A stretch of 64,000 nucleotides of DNA, taken from Lingula anatina. Its lineage: Eukaryota > Brachiopoda > Lingulata > Lingulida > Lingulidae. Made by a program: the position numbers and the translations under genes. Below, one piece after another: positions 12,201 through 23,700 of this stretch (positions are counted from its first letter, which is position 1; every line of letters starts with the position of its first letter). The stretch is taken from NCBI RefSeq assembly GCF_001039355.2, contig NW_019775069.1, positions 62,001 to 126,000 on the forward strand, in the 5' to 3' direction. The notes beneath the pieces are model-generated. The model made no database searches and was not told the DNA's origin. It saw only the letters and a list, made by a program, of their open reading frames with translations.

Positions 12201-15200
12201 TATCTTAATTTGCTCACCTGTATATGAATACCATATGGGCAAGACAGTAAGGTCAAATAAGACACAATTTATGGAGAGAGAAAATGATCATAAAAAATAA
12301 CTTTCAATTACAAACTCTAAAAAACTGACATTAGGAACTATTTATGTAAAGTTGGAGATGTCTCCAAGATTCCTTTGTGACGTTTAATAGCAGTAACAGT
12401 GTGCAAGATGACAAATATGTCACAAATGGATTGCAACTTTTTCCACGTTTTTCCACATGTTACATGATAATTGCTGGATGTGTCAAAGTGCAAGGCCAGA
12501 TGTCAATTATATACATTAATATGCTAATAGATATCCACAGCTTGTTAATACCAAGTAATATTCTGTCTTGCATAAAAATGAGACTTCAATTATTGGAAGG
12601 TTAATAGTGTAGCTAATTGATTTACTGCTAATGACAAATCAGTAGCAAGTGGCAAAATATTTAATGACATTTTCTAATAACTTATCAACAAAATCTGCAT
12701 AAACAATGTTGTAATCAATGTAATAAAAAAAAAATTGCCCCAAAAAATAAAAATAAAACTTACCAGAATTAAACCAGGTGCTTGCTGATTTTGAAGCAGA
12801 AACAGGAGATTCCTTCTTTTCCACAATTTCTTTCTCAAAGACACTATTCTTACTCTCTTCCTGCTTCACCGCAGTTTTCTTTGTAGCTCGTTCCTCCTCG
12901 GCCTTTTTTCCGCTGATAACTTTGACACCTCCACTCTTCTTTGGCGGAGGCTGAGAAACGGCCTCTATTGTTTCCTCCTTTAGGTGGTTCACAGACATCT
13001 CCTCCACTTCTGGCAGAGGTTCTGCAGAGCCATTTACAAGTGCTTCTGATTGGTCATTTACTTTGGACTTTTCTTCACCAAGCGTTATTTCTGCAGCAAC
13101 TTTGTGACGTTCATCAGAGCCTTTGTTTTGTGTGTTCTCAGAACTGTGAGATGGTTTGGAAGGTTCACTTGGTGGTTTCATATCACCTACTTTGTCTGTC
13201 TTTTCAATAATTATTACATTTTTAACTGGAATGTTTTTGGATACTTCTGCATCAGGCAGACTTTCATCTTCACTTTGACTTTTTCGTTTCTGAGCTTTTA
13301 AATTGCTGAATGCCGCCTGTGCAATGGTGTCTGCTTTAGCTTTACGGTCCACAGATGATTCACGTTTAAAATCCTTTCCATCTGGAACTGCCTGTACTGT
13401 AGGGGCAACAGTTTTCTCAACAAGGTCATCCTCTTTGGTTTGTGAATAGGGCTCTGGTTTGACAGAGAGTTTTATATCAGTTTTAATGTCATCTGGGACT
13501 GTTATGAAAAATTTCTGCTCCTCCTCATCCTCATCACTTTCTTCAAAGTCACTTTCTCTTTTCTCGTCATTTTTCTTACCATTAGAGGAATCATTCTGAT
13601 CAATTATAACAACATCTGCAGAGTGAAAGTTTCTAATCTCAACTGGAATGGAATTCTCCGTCTCAATCTCCAAAGGTTTCACAGTAAGTTTAGGTGCAGA
13701 GGTCACCACAGTACTATGGTCTTTCCTGACCCCTTGGTCAACATGAACTGAGCCATTGGTTGCCCTGGCTGGCTTGGGTGGCTTCTTCTTGGTGTCAGTT
13801 TCAGTATTTGGTACATCTTGGATTTGGACACTTGGATGGAAAGATTGCTGTAATAAAAGAATGCCAAACTAGAAATCCAGAATCATCAAGTGTTTATACT
13901 TTCAAACTATGATCTGCTACCTTGATTTAAGCAGAAATTGGAATGTCTTTAATCACAACAATTTACGGTCCAAAAGACCCCACCTTCTTTTACAGAGAGG
14001 TGCACATGTGCCCATTTCAGCTATCATAATTTCAGCTTTAATCCCTGTGACTTAAATATTTGATTGCGTTTGTTGTGATGTCACCAAGAACACAATCTAT
14101 ATCTAACCTGTCATAAATACCACAGAGCATAACTTTTATAACAAGTTAGAAATTTGCCATTTTTTCCAATTTTTTTACGCAGAAGATTTTTTGGAGACAA
14201 TGTATTTATATCAATCTCCACCTCACCTGACTGAAACATTTCATATTCCTTCCCATTAGCATTTGTAACCTGTTCTGTGATTGGACAAGCTGCTCAGAGA
14301 TTTTGTCCTGTTCCGCAGAGTTGTCCGGTGCCTGCGCGAGCTGGGCGGTCAACTGGTTGAAGTGTTCCTGTTCTCGCGCCATCTCCTTCTGTAGCAGTGA
14401 TAAGGTGGTGATACAACTCTGGAAGATAAAAGACAAAATATTTGTGTCTTATAGAAAGAAATATTAGACCTGAAGCATTATTGACTCAAGTTTTCCTTGA
14501 AATCGTAACTCTGAAAGGACTCAACTTAAAAAAGTGACAGAAAAGTGGCCTCGATGAAAAGAAATTGCTCACTCATGCTTACTGTATCACTATTTGTGTG
14601 GACAAATACATTGCAGTTTCAACCATTTTTAAGTATGACTTACTAACAACTCAATGTTCAAAATTCCCATATTAGATCAGTAACGATCCCATTCATGCAT
14701 CCCATGCTATAACATGCAATTTTTATGAGAAAATAAAGAACAACTTGTTCCATTCCAATCACTGTTATCACTGTTCTTCTTTTACTAGGCTTCCAAAAAG
14801 TAGGGTTTTTTTAAATATCTCATTAACCTTTTTTTCTAAGCTAATAAATTGTTAAACACAAACTACTTATGACCTTGTTATGTATCCATATGTTGCACAT
14901 AGTATTTTGTACATAGTTTACCATTACAGTAAAGTCTATATCATTTCTTTTCTCTTACAGATACCAAGTCTACTCAAACCCTTCTTCTTACTATTTACAG
15001 ACACTCCTGCTAGATTGTCCTGTACATAACCCTTAGACTCTAATGAGAAACTCTAGATAGAACTCCTAGAGTTATCAACCTATATTTACACTAGAGTACA
15101 GTGTCTATCCATGTATTTTATACATGCATGCTGTAAAACTTCAACCATTGAATGATGTGGCCAAATTTATAAATGTGCTGCCACCTCTGCTTATAATGTT

Positions 15201-18200
15201 CCTTTTTATGGCCAAGTTTACATAAATAATTAAGATAAATGTGTAGAAAAGATAACACAAATGAACAGAAGTGTAGTTTTTTTTTTTGTAAAAGACTGTG
15301 TACAAAAACTTTTTATATAAGTCTTGTTTGAAATGCACAGATAAAGTATGTTTTACAGTTACAGTAAGGTAATGTCTGTCTATATCATAAAATGCGGAAA
15401 ACATGGGGTCACAAGAGAAAAATGTTTTTGTTGATTTTCTAATCTTTGAATGATCCAACTTCAAAGTGAACAGAACAAGCTTTTTATCTTGACTTATGGA
15501 GAAGCTAAAGTGATTGATAAAATGGGATTACACTGTCAACAAGGCAGCAAAGCTGTCAAATGTACAGACAAAAAACAGGAAATAACTATGCACAAAATAG
15601 GCTACTGTCGATTCTGATGCAAAAGTACATTATGTTAAACTGCAAATTCAACATCAAATTTTAATTATCCTCAACAGGTAATACCAATGTAATTAAAATA
15701 TGTGACAAGTTTACACTTTGAAAATGTATAACTTCCAGAAAAAGAAGTCACTTAGACTGCTTTTCCAACTCAGACTGCATTTTAGTCCTGTATTTCTTTT
15801 TTGAAAGTTCGGCAATCATAAGTAACATGGTTTTCCCATAATGGTCATCATGGCAGCAGCACCCAAAATTGTGTTTTCTTCTATTCTGATGCAATATTAC
15901 ATAATGGTTAACAGCATAATGACCGTCAATTTTTAATAATAAAATATACGTATCATGGATTTTCAGAAAATGTGACTAGCATGGGTCTTCAAGCCCGTGG
16001 AACTTCAAAGTCACACCTTGAAAATGCCAATATGTGAAAAATTAAATTTTCACAAAATAACTGTTTAACTGGCAGTAAGAATTACCAAACAGACTGTATT
16101 TCCTACTGAAGCTGTATTTTAGTCCCATGTTTCTTTCCTGTAAGTTTGAGAACAGTAAATGACATGGTTTTTCTTAAATGGTCATCATGGGAGCAGTGCC
16201 CAAAATAGTTTTTTTTTTCAAATTTTGATGCAATATTACATAATGTTTAACAGCATAATGACCATCAACTTTAATAATAAAATATTAGTATTATGGATAT
16301 TCAGAAAATGTGACTAGCAAAGGTCTTCAGGCCCATGGAACTTCAAAGTCACAACTTGAAAATGCCAAAATGTAAACGAGACAGCACTGTTCTGAAATTT
16401 TTTTTTTTTCCATTTTTAACAATTTTTAACATAAAACAAAATTAACAGTTTTCTGCCGTTTTTATATGATAAACTAAGAAAATTGATGAGATGGGAAAAA
16501 TATCAACAGAGCAGTGTTAAATGTCCAATCTCTTCCATTCTGAGATTCTGAACATAGTGAATGATTGAATCTGACAAACTGCAATGATATGAGTTTATTT
16601 CCATTTTTGAAACTTTATTACACAATACACGATAACAAGTTTACCATCATTTTTACATAATCAACTAATAATGTTGTAAAATTGCAGGAAATGCCAAACA
16701 AACACTTTTACCTATCTTATTAGTTCAATAATGAAACTGTTTACATGCCTAAGAATTAAATCTGAGGAAATGTGAAAAAACTGCATTTCTTTAAAATAAT
16801 GGCCCGATTATGCTGATTTTTGAACTCAACCTGCGTTTTAGCAGGAATGACCACTCCTGTGAGTTTAATGACAATTGGCCTATCTGTTTTTCTTATATTG
16901 TGTTTACAGTGTTGCATATATGCTGAAAAGTGAAAAAAAAAGCATAACTACTAAAATAGTGGCCCGATCATGCCGATTTTCGAACTTGACCTGCATTTTA
17001 TGAATATTCATCAGCTCTGTAAATATACAGCCAAAAAGTAAAACTGCCTTCCACTTATCGTGTTTACAATGAAAGTGCATGGCGCCGGCGACAGCGACAG
17101 TGACGGCAACGACGGCGACGACAGACGCAGGTGATGGCAATATGTACAGACACATCTGTACATATTAACTGTACTGTTTGAGAACAGTAAGTGACATGGT
17201 TTTTCTTAAATGGTCATCATGGGAGCAGTGCCCAAAATAGGTTTTTTTCAAATTTTGATGCAATATTACATAATGTTTAACAGCATAATGATCATCAATT
17301 TTTAATAATAAAATATTAGTATCATGGACAAATAGTAAACGTGACTAACAAAGGTTTTTAGGCCGATGGAACTTCAAAGTCACACCTTAAAAATGCCAAA
17401 ATGTAAACAAGACTGCACTGTTCTGAAATGGGTTTATTTCCATTTTTAACACTTTTTTAACATAAAACAAAATTAATAGGTTACTGCCATTTTTATAAGA
17501 TCAACTAAGAAAATTGATGAGATGGGAAAAATATCAATAGAACAGTGTTAAATGTCCAATTTCTTCCATTCTGAGATTCTGAACATAGTGAATGATTGAA
17601 TCCGACAAACTGCAATGATATGAGTTTATTTCCATTTTTGACACTTTATTACACAATACACGATAACAAGTTTACCATCATTTTTACATAATCAACTAAC
17701 AATGTTGTAAAGATGCAGGAAATGTCAAACAAACACTTTTACGTATCTTATTACTTAAATAATAAGGCTATTAACATGCCTAAGAATTAAATCTGAGGAA
17801 ATCTGAGGAAATGTGAAAAAACAGCATAACTTCTAAAATAATGCCCCGATTATGCTGATTTTCGAACTCAACCTGCATTTTAGTAAGACTGACCGTTCCT
17901 GTGAGTTTAATGACAATTGGGCTTTCTGTTTTTCTTATATTGTGTTTACAGTGTTGCATATATGCTGAACAATGAAAAAACCGCATAACTACTGAAATAG
18001 TGGCCAGATCATGCTGATTTTCGAACTTGACCTGCGTTTTAGTAAGATTGATTACTCCTGTGAGTTTCATGACAACAGGCCTAATGGTTTTCCTTAAAAT
18101 GTGTTTACAAGGTTGCATATATGCTGAAAAGTGAAAAAACAGCATAACTTCTACAATAATGGCCCGATCATGCTGATTTTCGAACTTGACCTGCGTTTTA

Positions 18201-20755
18201 TGAATATTCATCAGCTCTGTAAATATAAAGCCAAAAAGTAAAACTGCCTGTCACTTATCATGTTTACAAGGAAAGTGCACGGCGACGGCATCGGCATCGG
18301 CATCGGCATCGCCATCGGCATCGGCATCGGCGACGACAGACGCAGGTGATGGCAATATGTACAGACACATCTGTGTCTGTACATAAAAACAATCTACTAA
18401 CAGGTGCCCAGTTTTGATATGTAAACTTGTGTCACAATAAAGACACTATATCTTATTGATGTACGAGTATAAAATTATTTCCTTGGCTTAGTTCTCTGTT
18501 TCTGTGGTCACATTTATGGAAAATTCCCATCACATGTGTGTGAAACAATACTTCCAATTTCCACTGCTCATAAAAACATTGGAGTACCTTTGATTCTGAC
18601 AACATAAAAATACTGTGTTGGCTGCAGGCAAGAACTGTCAACTTCAAAGTTCAGATACAAGGTTTTACATGTTTATTACTTAGGCTAATCTTAAACTACA
18701 TTATTTGCTCCCTAATTTAATATCAGTGTAATATACACATCATAAAGCTTGTATAACTGCAGACAGACTTATCATGAAAAAGAAATGAGTTATACATTAC
18801 TAGTAGATATTCATTTCAACCCATACCACTCTTTGTATTCCATATAGCTTTGAAATTATAATTAATATGACTGGAAATATGATTATGAGATCATGACTTA
18901 ATCAATCTTAATGCTTTCTAAACAAGACAAAAACCACTTTGGTAAATAATCATTAAATATATTTATATAAACTAATTATAATACCATATATACCAATTTT
19001 CATGTAAAAACATCATGCCTTTAGTTAGGGTATAACAATTACTGGTAAAATATAACAAGTAAACAAAAATAATGAAATTAACTTTAAATGCAAAATGTTA
19101 GGCAAACGTCATCATTTTAAACCCCAAATGTAACTGAAGAAAACTGTCAAGTGAACATAACAGAATATAACTGTACTCACACAAGAAAATGCAGTCCAGT
19201 CTTATAGTTCTGTATTATTAAATAGTCAGAATTGTAGTCACTGTAATCAGAAAGTTACCAGTAGGGGGGAGATACCTCTTTAACAAAAAATTCTTAAATC
19301 TGGCTTGCACTTTTTTGTGTGAATGAAACTAAGAACTTAAACCCAATGTGTACATTATAACTTGTTTACAGCAATATACAGGGCTCAACATCAATTGGTG
19401 TTTTTTCTTGTCTTTTAATACTTAAAAGTATTTTTTTTGGAAAATAAATTAAGATGTGTGAGGAGAATCTCTTGCTGAGAAGATTTATGATAAGCCCTAT
19501 ATCTTGAATAAAATAAAGTTAAACAAGACATACACAATTTTTTTTTTAAATAAATTTCTGAACTAACACTGTCTGTCAATAGTGACAGTCATTCAACGAC
19601 AGACATAGCGAGTCCAGAAACAAATTAAATTAAATGTATTTGAATATAAATTATTTCAACTGAATGTCAAATAATCTTTCTATGTTTTTAAAGAAAACTT
19701 CCATCAAGAATTATTAATTCATGCATGTCACATGCCTGTACCTACCATCCGATCCTGAATGTAAAGAGAAATGGTTCAACTTATTATAATTCTTTCTCTG
19801 TAACATTTTCAAATGATTCCAGTATAGTACTGTTTAGAATATAAATGTATTATGCTTAAACTGTTATCTATCAATTCTTTCATTAGAAACAAAGAATATG
19901 TGGATGAAAAAAATGCCCCATTTGCCTAAAATAATGGGGAGGGGGAGAAGAAAAAAAATGAGGCAGAAAAAAAAGCAAAAATAAATAATTCCTTATAAGG
20001 CTTTAACATGACCAGTTTAAAAAAAAAAGAAAAAGAAAATAAACCTGAAAGAGTTGAAAAAAAAAAGACAGAAATTGCCTGACAGGTCCACATAGACGAC
20101 CAGTCATCAATCAGAGCAACAATGACGCAGATCAATCATATTATCATCCCAGCTGACAGAGACACTTAGGCAGGTCATTCGACCCTTCACGCCTCCCTGA
20201 CATTAATGGCTACCTGCAGGGTACGGGTGGCATGTCCACCATGAGCAACGTGCTCTCTGATTATCATGATCTGCTTGAGGCACTAAGTGACGTTTTACTT
20301 TTTTGTTTTACTGTGCATTTAGAGTAAAAGGTACATATAGCTTTGGTGAATAACTTTACTTTTAAAATAAGAGAGTCACAATCTTTTAAAAAAATACAGT
20401 AAACTTGTACTGTTACATTGACAAAGCTCTTCACGCATGCTATTTATAACAGTAAAACATTAATTATTCTCCCTGGGTTCCAACTGTCCAAAAAGACAAA
20501 ACTGTCTACTTATCCACTTCTTGCTAGCAACACCAGCCTTTTCAGCTGAAGTTTACAAGGGTATCTAGGAAAACAAGATTACCTCCAGTTGAAACAAAAC
20601 CCAGCGCACCACATTAAATTTTGCTTTCAAATCTTATTAATCAGCTAAAAAGTTTAGTAAAAAGAGGTCAAAGATACCTGCATGTCCAGCTGTCTGACCA
20701 GGAGGTCAAACTGGTCCTCGCTACAGTTCAGGATGTCTCCGCCACCGCCGTCCAT
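1728..20755 (-). CDS. Coiled-coil / PH / actin-fold fusion protein, 16 coding exons, 1,232 residues
   Basis: Exons in transcript order: 20755-20678, 14418-14227, 13847-12764, 11215-11182, 10266-9462, 7954-7811, 5570-5478, 5146-5006, 4725-4665, 4435-4287, 4071-3991, 3610-3421, 3127-2985, 2705-2443, 2254-2155, 1868-1728 (TAG). All junctions are GT-AG, all phases agree, and the sum is 3,699 nt (1,233 codons), which strongly supports one gene. Layout: residues 27-90 coiled coil; about 91-731 low complexity and charged; about 743-836 PH domain; 858-1232 actin fold of 375 residues, the length of actin itself. No signal peptide or membrane segment is seen. Inference: a cytoplasmic actin-related protein brought to membranes by its PH domain, with the coiled coil for oligomers or partners. 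Function is unknown and I recognise no named family. The start is the first ATG of the 20.7 kb exon, but an upstream start near 27.5 kb is possible. Confidence 0.85.
3652..3725 (-). pseudogene. Partial duplicate of the exon at 3421-3610
   Basis: About 70 bp repeats the 5' part of the adjacent exon, including its intron flank (gaaaatatgg). On the minus strand it reads VMMSTPHNSNNNLKEDL against VMMSIPQNSNKLKEDL, with one extra codon, and has its own ag acceptor (ccatcag) but no donor. Confidence 0.6.
5006..7954 (-). CDS. PH-domain exons of the fusion gene
   Basis: Three phase-0 exons (7954-7811, 5570-5478, 5146-5006) encode residues 732-857. The PH domain starts at MEGYMEKLPMGKKK and continues KTWKKRYF, the classic beta1-beta2 signature with Trp and the KxR-type basic residues that contact phosphoinositide headgroups in many PH domains. 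It then has NLFYYD and ends with the C-terminal helix REYNDWKVAL, carrying the near-invariant Trp. The lysine-rich beta1-beta2 loop suggests phosphoinositide binding, which is inference. About 20 residues then lead straight into the actin fold (HKTR then KVIVLD). A foldback MITE sits in the intron between 5570 and 7811. Confidence 0.88.
5929..6038. repeat. Two-copy 50-51 bp tandem repeat
   Basis: TGA(T/C)GGTAC recurs at 5929, 5979 and 6030, with the shared segment cccagtgacctaacgctgg between. It lies within the PH-exon intron. Confidence 0.7.
7350..7607. mobile_element. 258-bp foldback MITE in the PH-exon intron
   Basis: Nearly the whole element is one inverted repeat. The left arm starts GGCCTCGTTCACATG, and the right arm ends CATGTGAATGAAGCC. 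The centre is a second near-perfect palindrome (GCGCGAGCCAGTTAC / GTAACTGGCTCGCGC). TAA flanks both ends (7347-7349, 7608-7610), a 3-bp target duplication typical of PIF/Harbinger-type elements. No coding capacity. Confidence 0.85.
9190..9260. repeat. (AT)n microsatellite
   Basis: About 70 bp of alternating TA in the intron between 7954 and 9462. Confidence 0.95.
9462..13847 (-). CDS. Disordered linker exons of the fusion gene
   Basis: Exon 13847-12764 (1,084 nt) encodes about 361 residues rich in Lys, Glu and Ser, with an acidic run (ESDFEESDEDEEE, near residues 188-200) and many KK/KR patches. The 34-nt exon 11215-11182 follows, then exon 10266-9462 (805 nt). The last holds repeated short motifs of the form [IV]TL followed by K/R or polar residues (ITLRKK, ITLST, VTLKKR, VTLKNW) and Ser/Pro-rich stretches. 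No folded domain is visible. The linkers probably carry phosphorylation sites and partner motifs. The ATG at 10274 lies just upstream of the acceptor used here and could be an alternative start for a short PH-actin isoform. Joining the 12.8 kb exon to the 10.3 kb exon directly gives a stop, whereas the 34-nt exon keeps the frame on both sides. Confidence 0.7.
11182..11215 (-). CDS. Candidate 34-nt microexon of the fusion gene
   Basis: Flanks are gtagcag at the 5' side and gtcagg at the 3' side. It reads AVKMEDLPSIP, with split codons that fit the phase-1 end of the exon at 12764 and the phase-2 start of the exon at 10266. The acceptor lacks a strong pyrimidine tract, so RNA evidence would be welcome. 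Confidence 0.55.
11841..12015. mobile_element. 175-bp inverted-repeat MITE
   Basis: The ends match as an inverted repeat of about 45 bp: GGCCTCATTTAGAAGAGTGG at left, and its near reverse complement ending TTCTGAATGCGGCC at right, each with ACTAGTCCGAG further in. No clear target duplication. It lies in an intron of the fusion gene. Confidence 0.75.
14227..20755 (-). CDS. N-terminal exons of the fusion gene (coiled coil)
   Basis: Exon 20755-20678 encodes MDGGGGDILNCSEDQF and onwards to VRQLDMQ, with donor gtatct. Exon 14418-14227 (64 codons, acceptor cttccag, donor gtgagg) encodes a heptad-rich helix with LLQKEMAREQEHFNQL and later SEQLVQSQNRLQMLMG, a strong short coiled-coil candidate interrupted by an Ala/Pro/Asp-rich turn. 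The pattern recalls N-terminal coiled coils of chromatin and scaffold proteins, but I cannot assign a family. The 5' edge of the first exon (20764) is a splice acceptor, so non-coding or alternative coding exons lie upstream. Confidence 0.75.
15729..18385. repeat. Nested tandem repeat array in intron 2 of the fusion gene
   Basis: A block of about 1.03 kb starting near 16150 (gagaacagtaaatgacatgg) repeats at about 17179, and a third, shorter, diverged copy of its first part lies at 15729-16045. Inside are roughly 160-bp subunits (tgctgattttcgaactyaacctgc), two in the first block and three in the second. Each block ends in a GC-rich (GGCGAC/GGCATC)n stretch followed by the palindrome tgtacagacacatctgtaca. 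The 143-residue minus-strand frame at 17780-18211 is a by-product of a subunit length near a multiple of three. Confidence 0.8.
18386..20677. other. Rest of intron 2, no gene seen
   Basis: AT-rich intron sequence with A- and T-runs. No exon with supporting splice signals and protein character was found. Confidence 0.5.
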
Positions 20756-20764
20756 GTCGTCTGC

Positions 20765-23700
20765 CTGTCACTGGTATACTATAATGGTATTATAGAGCTG
20801 GAATCAAAACCAATACACAGTTAATACAATTGAATTTATGTCTCACAAAGAAAAAAATGAAAGAATTATGTCAAATCAATTCTACTTCTTACAATGATAT
20901 CAGTGAAAAGGACGTTTTCTGATCATGATGAGCTGCAAATATGCAAATTCACATGAGCATTAATAATTTAATCAGTATTGTTCCAAATGAGAAAAAATAA
21001 TCTGGCAAATTGGATCTGCATCCTTGCTATGATATTGTCTAAGATCTAAGGGATGAAAAAAGAGACTGTAGCTGTACAAAAACTGACACACATCACATGC
21101 AAGAACACACAACTACACTGCCCTCCACCAGGGTCATATGTACACAGAGTTATTTTCACAAAACATTCACCTACACTTCTGCTTACCAATATAACATAAA
21201 ACATAAAATATGACAATGACGCCTCAAGTGTCAGCCACCTCTAAAAGTGACAGCTAGCCTTTCTCTGCTTGACCAGTAGGACTTGATAGCCAGCAACTGG
21301 CACACAGATATAATGATCATGTGCAGCCAGCACACAGAGAGGCACCTGTATCGTTATTTACCTCTGCAAGGGAAGTTATGAATAGCAAACAAACAAACTC
21401 CAAATCTGTCCAACACTGAAAACAAATATGGCAAATATGACTGTCAAAGGAGATACTTACACTGTCAAGGCCAAAAATATCTTAGAACACTGACGTAACT
21501 CACCAGTTGTTTATATTATAGGACATATCCTTATCTAACCTCTACCAATATCATACAACACATGCCATTTATGATTATGTGTGTGAACCTGTGTACTGCC
21601 ATTATATTACTACATTCCAGTTATGGAAAGGCACAATAAAGCCTTATGTCATGAGTGAAGTGAACTCTTATTAGGCGCTACAGCGGAGTCCAAATACTCA
21701 TCCAGACTTATGACTTATGACAAATATAGAAGAGTAATTCTAACACAAACAGTCATAATTGTAGCACCAAATATATCTTAGTTGAAACTCTCCATTCTTT
21801 AAGTATTTCAACGCAACTATACAGCAAATGACACTTAAAACTTATGTGTGGCCAAACTATTGAGTCTAACTGTAATATGTGTATTTTCATTTACTTATAC
21901 TTCCACCATGGAGTTATCCCATAGTACTTCTTTAATAAAGAATGCTGGCCCTTATATGTCCATATTAGTATTAATGGAAAAACAACATTTTTCTGATATT
22001 TGTAATGCATCTTTAGTCACCAACACATGGATCTTGTGTGACCCTGTAGAAAATATTTACAAAAACTTCTACTAATAAACCACAGCATAGGAAGCAATGA
22101 ATCCATGCATCCAACAAGTGCCCCTATCCATGCAGATTCCAATGTTTACAGTACATATCTCAGCAACACATGGATTATTAGTCATAATAGCTACTGTATT
22201 TGCTCTAAATTTTACTGTCATTTCACAGGCCTCGGAAGAAACACATCCATAGCTGGCACCATAGCTAAATATTGAGCCAATTTAACACAACTTTTTAATT
22301 AATCCAGTATCCTCTGCTTAATGTACATTTGAAAAAAAACACTTATCAATTAGTATTCAAACACATTTGACACAAAGATTGCCACAGACATCTTTGTAGC
22401 TTAGCAATTACTTACCACAGCCTATAAAGTCACACACAGAAACTGCTGTCATGTGGCAAACTGGTCCAGATCTAGGACTACAGTAATCTCCAACTACACT
22501 GCCATCAAAGTTAATGATTTCCCAAAGCTGAGAGCCTAAGCACCATTCCTCTATGTGTGTGTGTGTGTGTATCCCTCGCTGGCTATATAACACAGTATAG
22601 TAACCTCATGCATGCACATTAAGTCTGCCCATTATACAGTACTAGTACAGGACACACATATCTGGCCATGCATTCCCTCTTTCAACGAGCTTAATTCTTT
22701 CAACTACATGCTATTTTAAGCTCACACAAGTGAGACGACAGCAAATACCATTGTACAAAGACATGCCTGGGACCTTGTATCCTTTTTACTGTCTCCCTAC
22801 ACCTCTGTGTTGAGAGGGGGGTTACAATGAGGTCCCACTCTGCCCTAGACATGTACATCTAGATCCCAGCTTAAGGAATCTTGCTGAGAACAGCATTTAG
22901 ACCAAATTTCAGTCTGAAAAGTCCTGGAGTGAACTGCTCCTCGGAGGCAATAAAACAATCTTTTGCATATATTATTCCCATATAGTAACATGCTTTGAAC
23001 TGAATTCTCGGTCTAAAACACCCCATGTCTTAACTTTACTATCCCTCAGAAGCAAAATGGATACAGGGCAATTTTACATTTCAGACAAAATTCCACATTA
23101 CCAAAATCAATAAAAAGGTAATCTAACAACATGAAATGGGCTGCAGTCATGTCATCCCCAGTAGAACCATTACCTGTAATATCTGTAATCACAACATTAG
23201 CTTGGAATCATCAACAGAAAGATGTATCACAAATGGTGCCTGATTCCCATTTTTGTAAACATAACTGTAGAACATAATGCTGAGATTGCATGGTAGCTTA
23301 TTAATAAAACAAAGATTTCCAATAAAACTGATAAGCTTAGCAAACAGGAGGATCAGATCTTTCTTAGCTAATACTAGTACAGTGAATGCCTCAAGTAAGT
23401 TGAAGTATAAAAACATTTTATGCAGCCCCCTTTCTCCAAAGAGTTTGTCCAAGCTATTGAACAAAAACCACATCAGATTAGGTCTCTTATCTAAGAGAGA
23501 TTTAGCAGCAAAGTTGTCTAAGCCTGGGGGCTTCTGGCAATAACAGAGAAGGGGTCATAGCCAAGGATAGACACAGAGAAAGTGGAAATGGTGGTGCACC
23601 CTTTGCTTTCCATAAGTTGTATAACCTGCTATGAAATTCATGCAAAATCTTGTAACTTTTCCTTCTTCTTTGAAAAAAGTAAATCCTCTCAAAGGCAGAA

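Noticed and set aside
17780-18211. 143-residue minus-strand frame
   Set aside because: Made of tandem subunits with length near a multiple of three; treated as repeat, not gene.
22416-22527. Splice-flanked open stretch on the minus strand (donor gtaagt, acceptor ctctcag)
   Set aside because: Protein-like, but its phases fit neither the 26.4 kb nor the 20.7 kb exon; no family recognised. Could still be a rare UTR exon.
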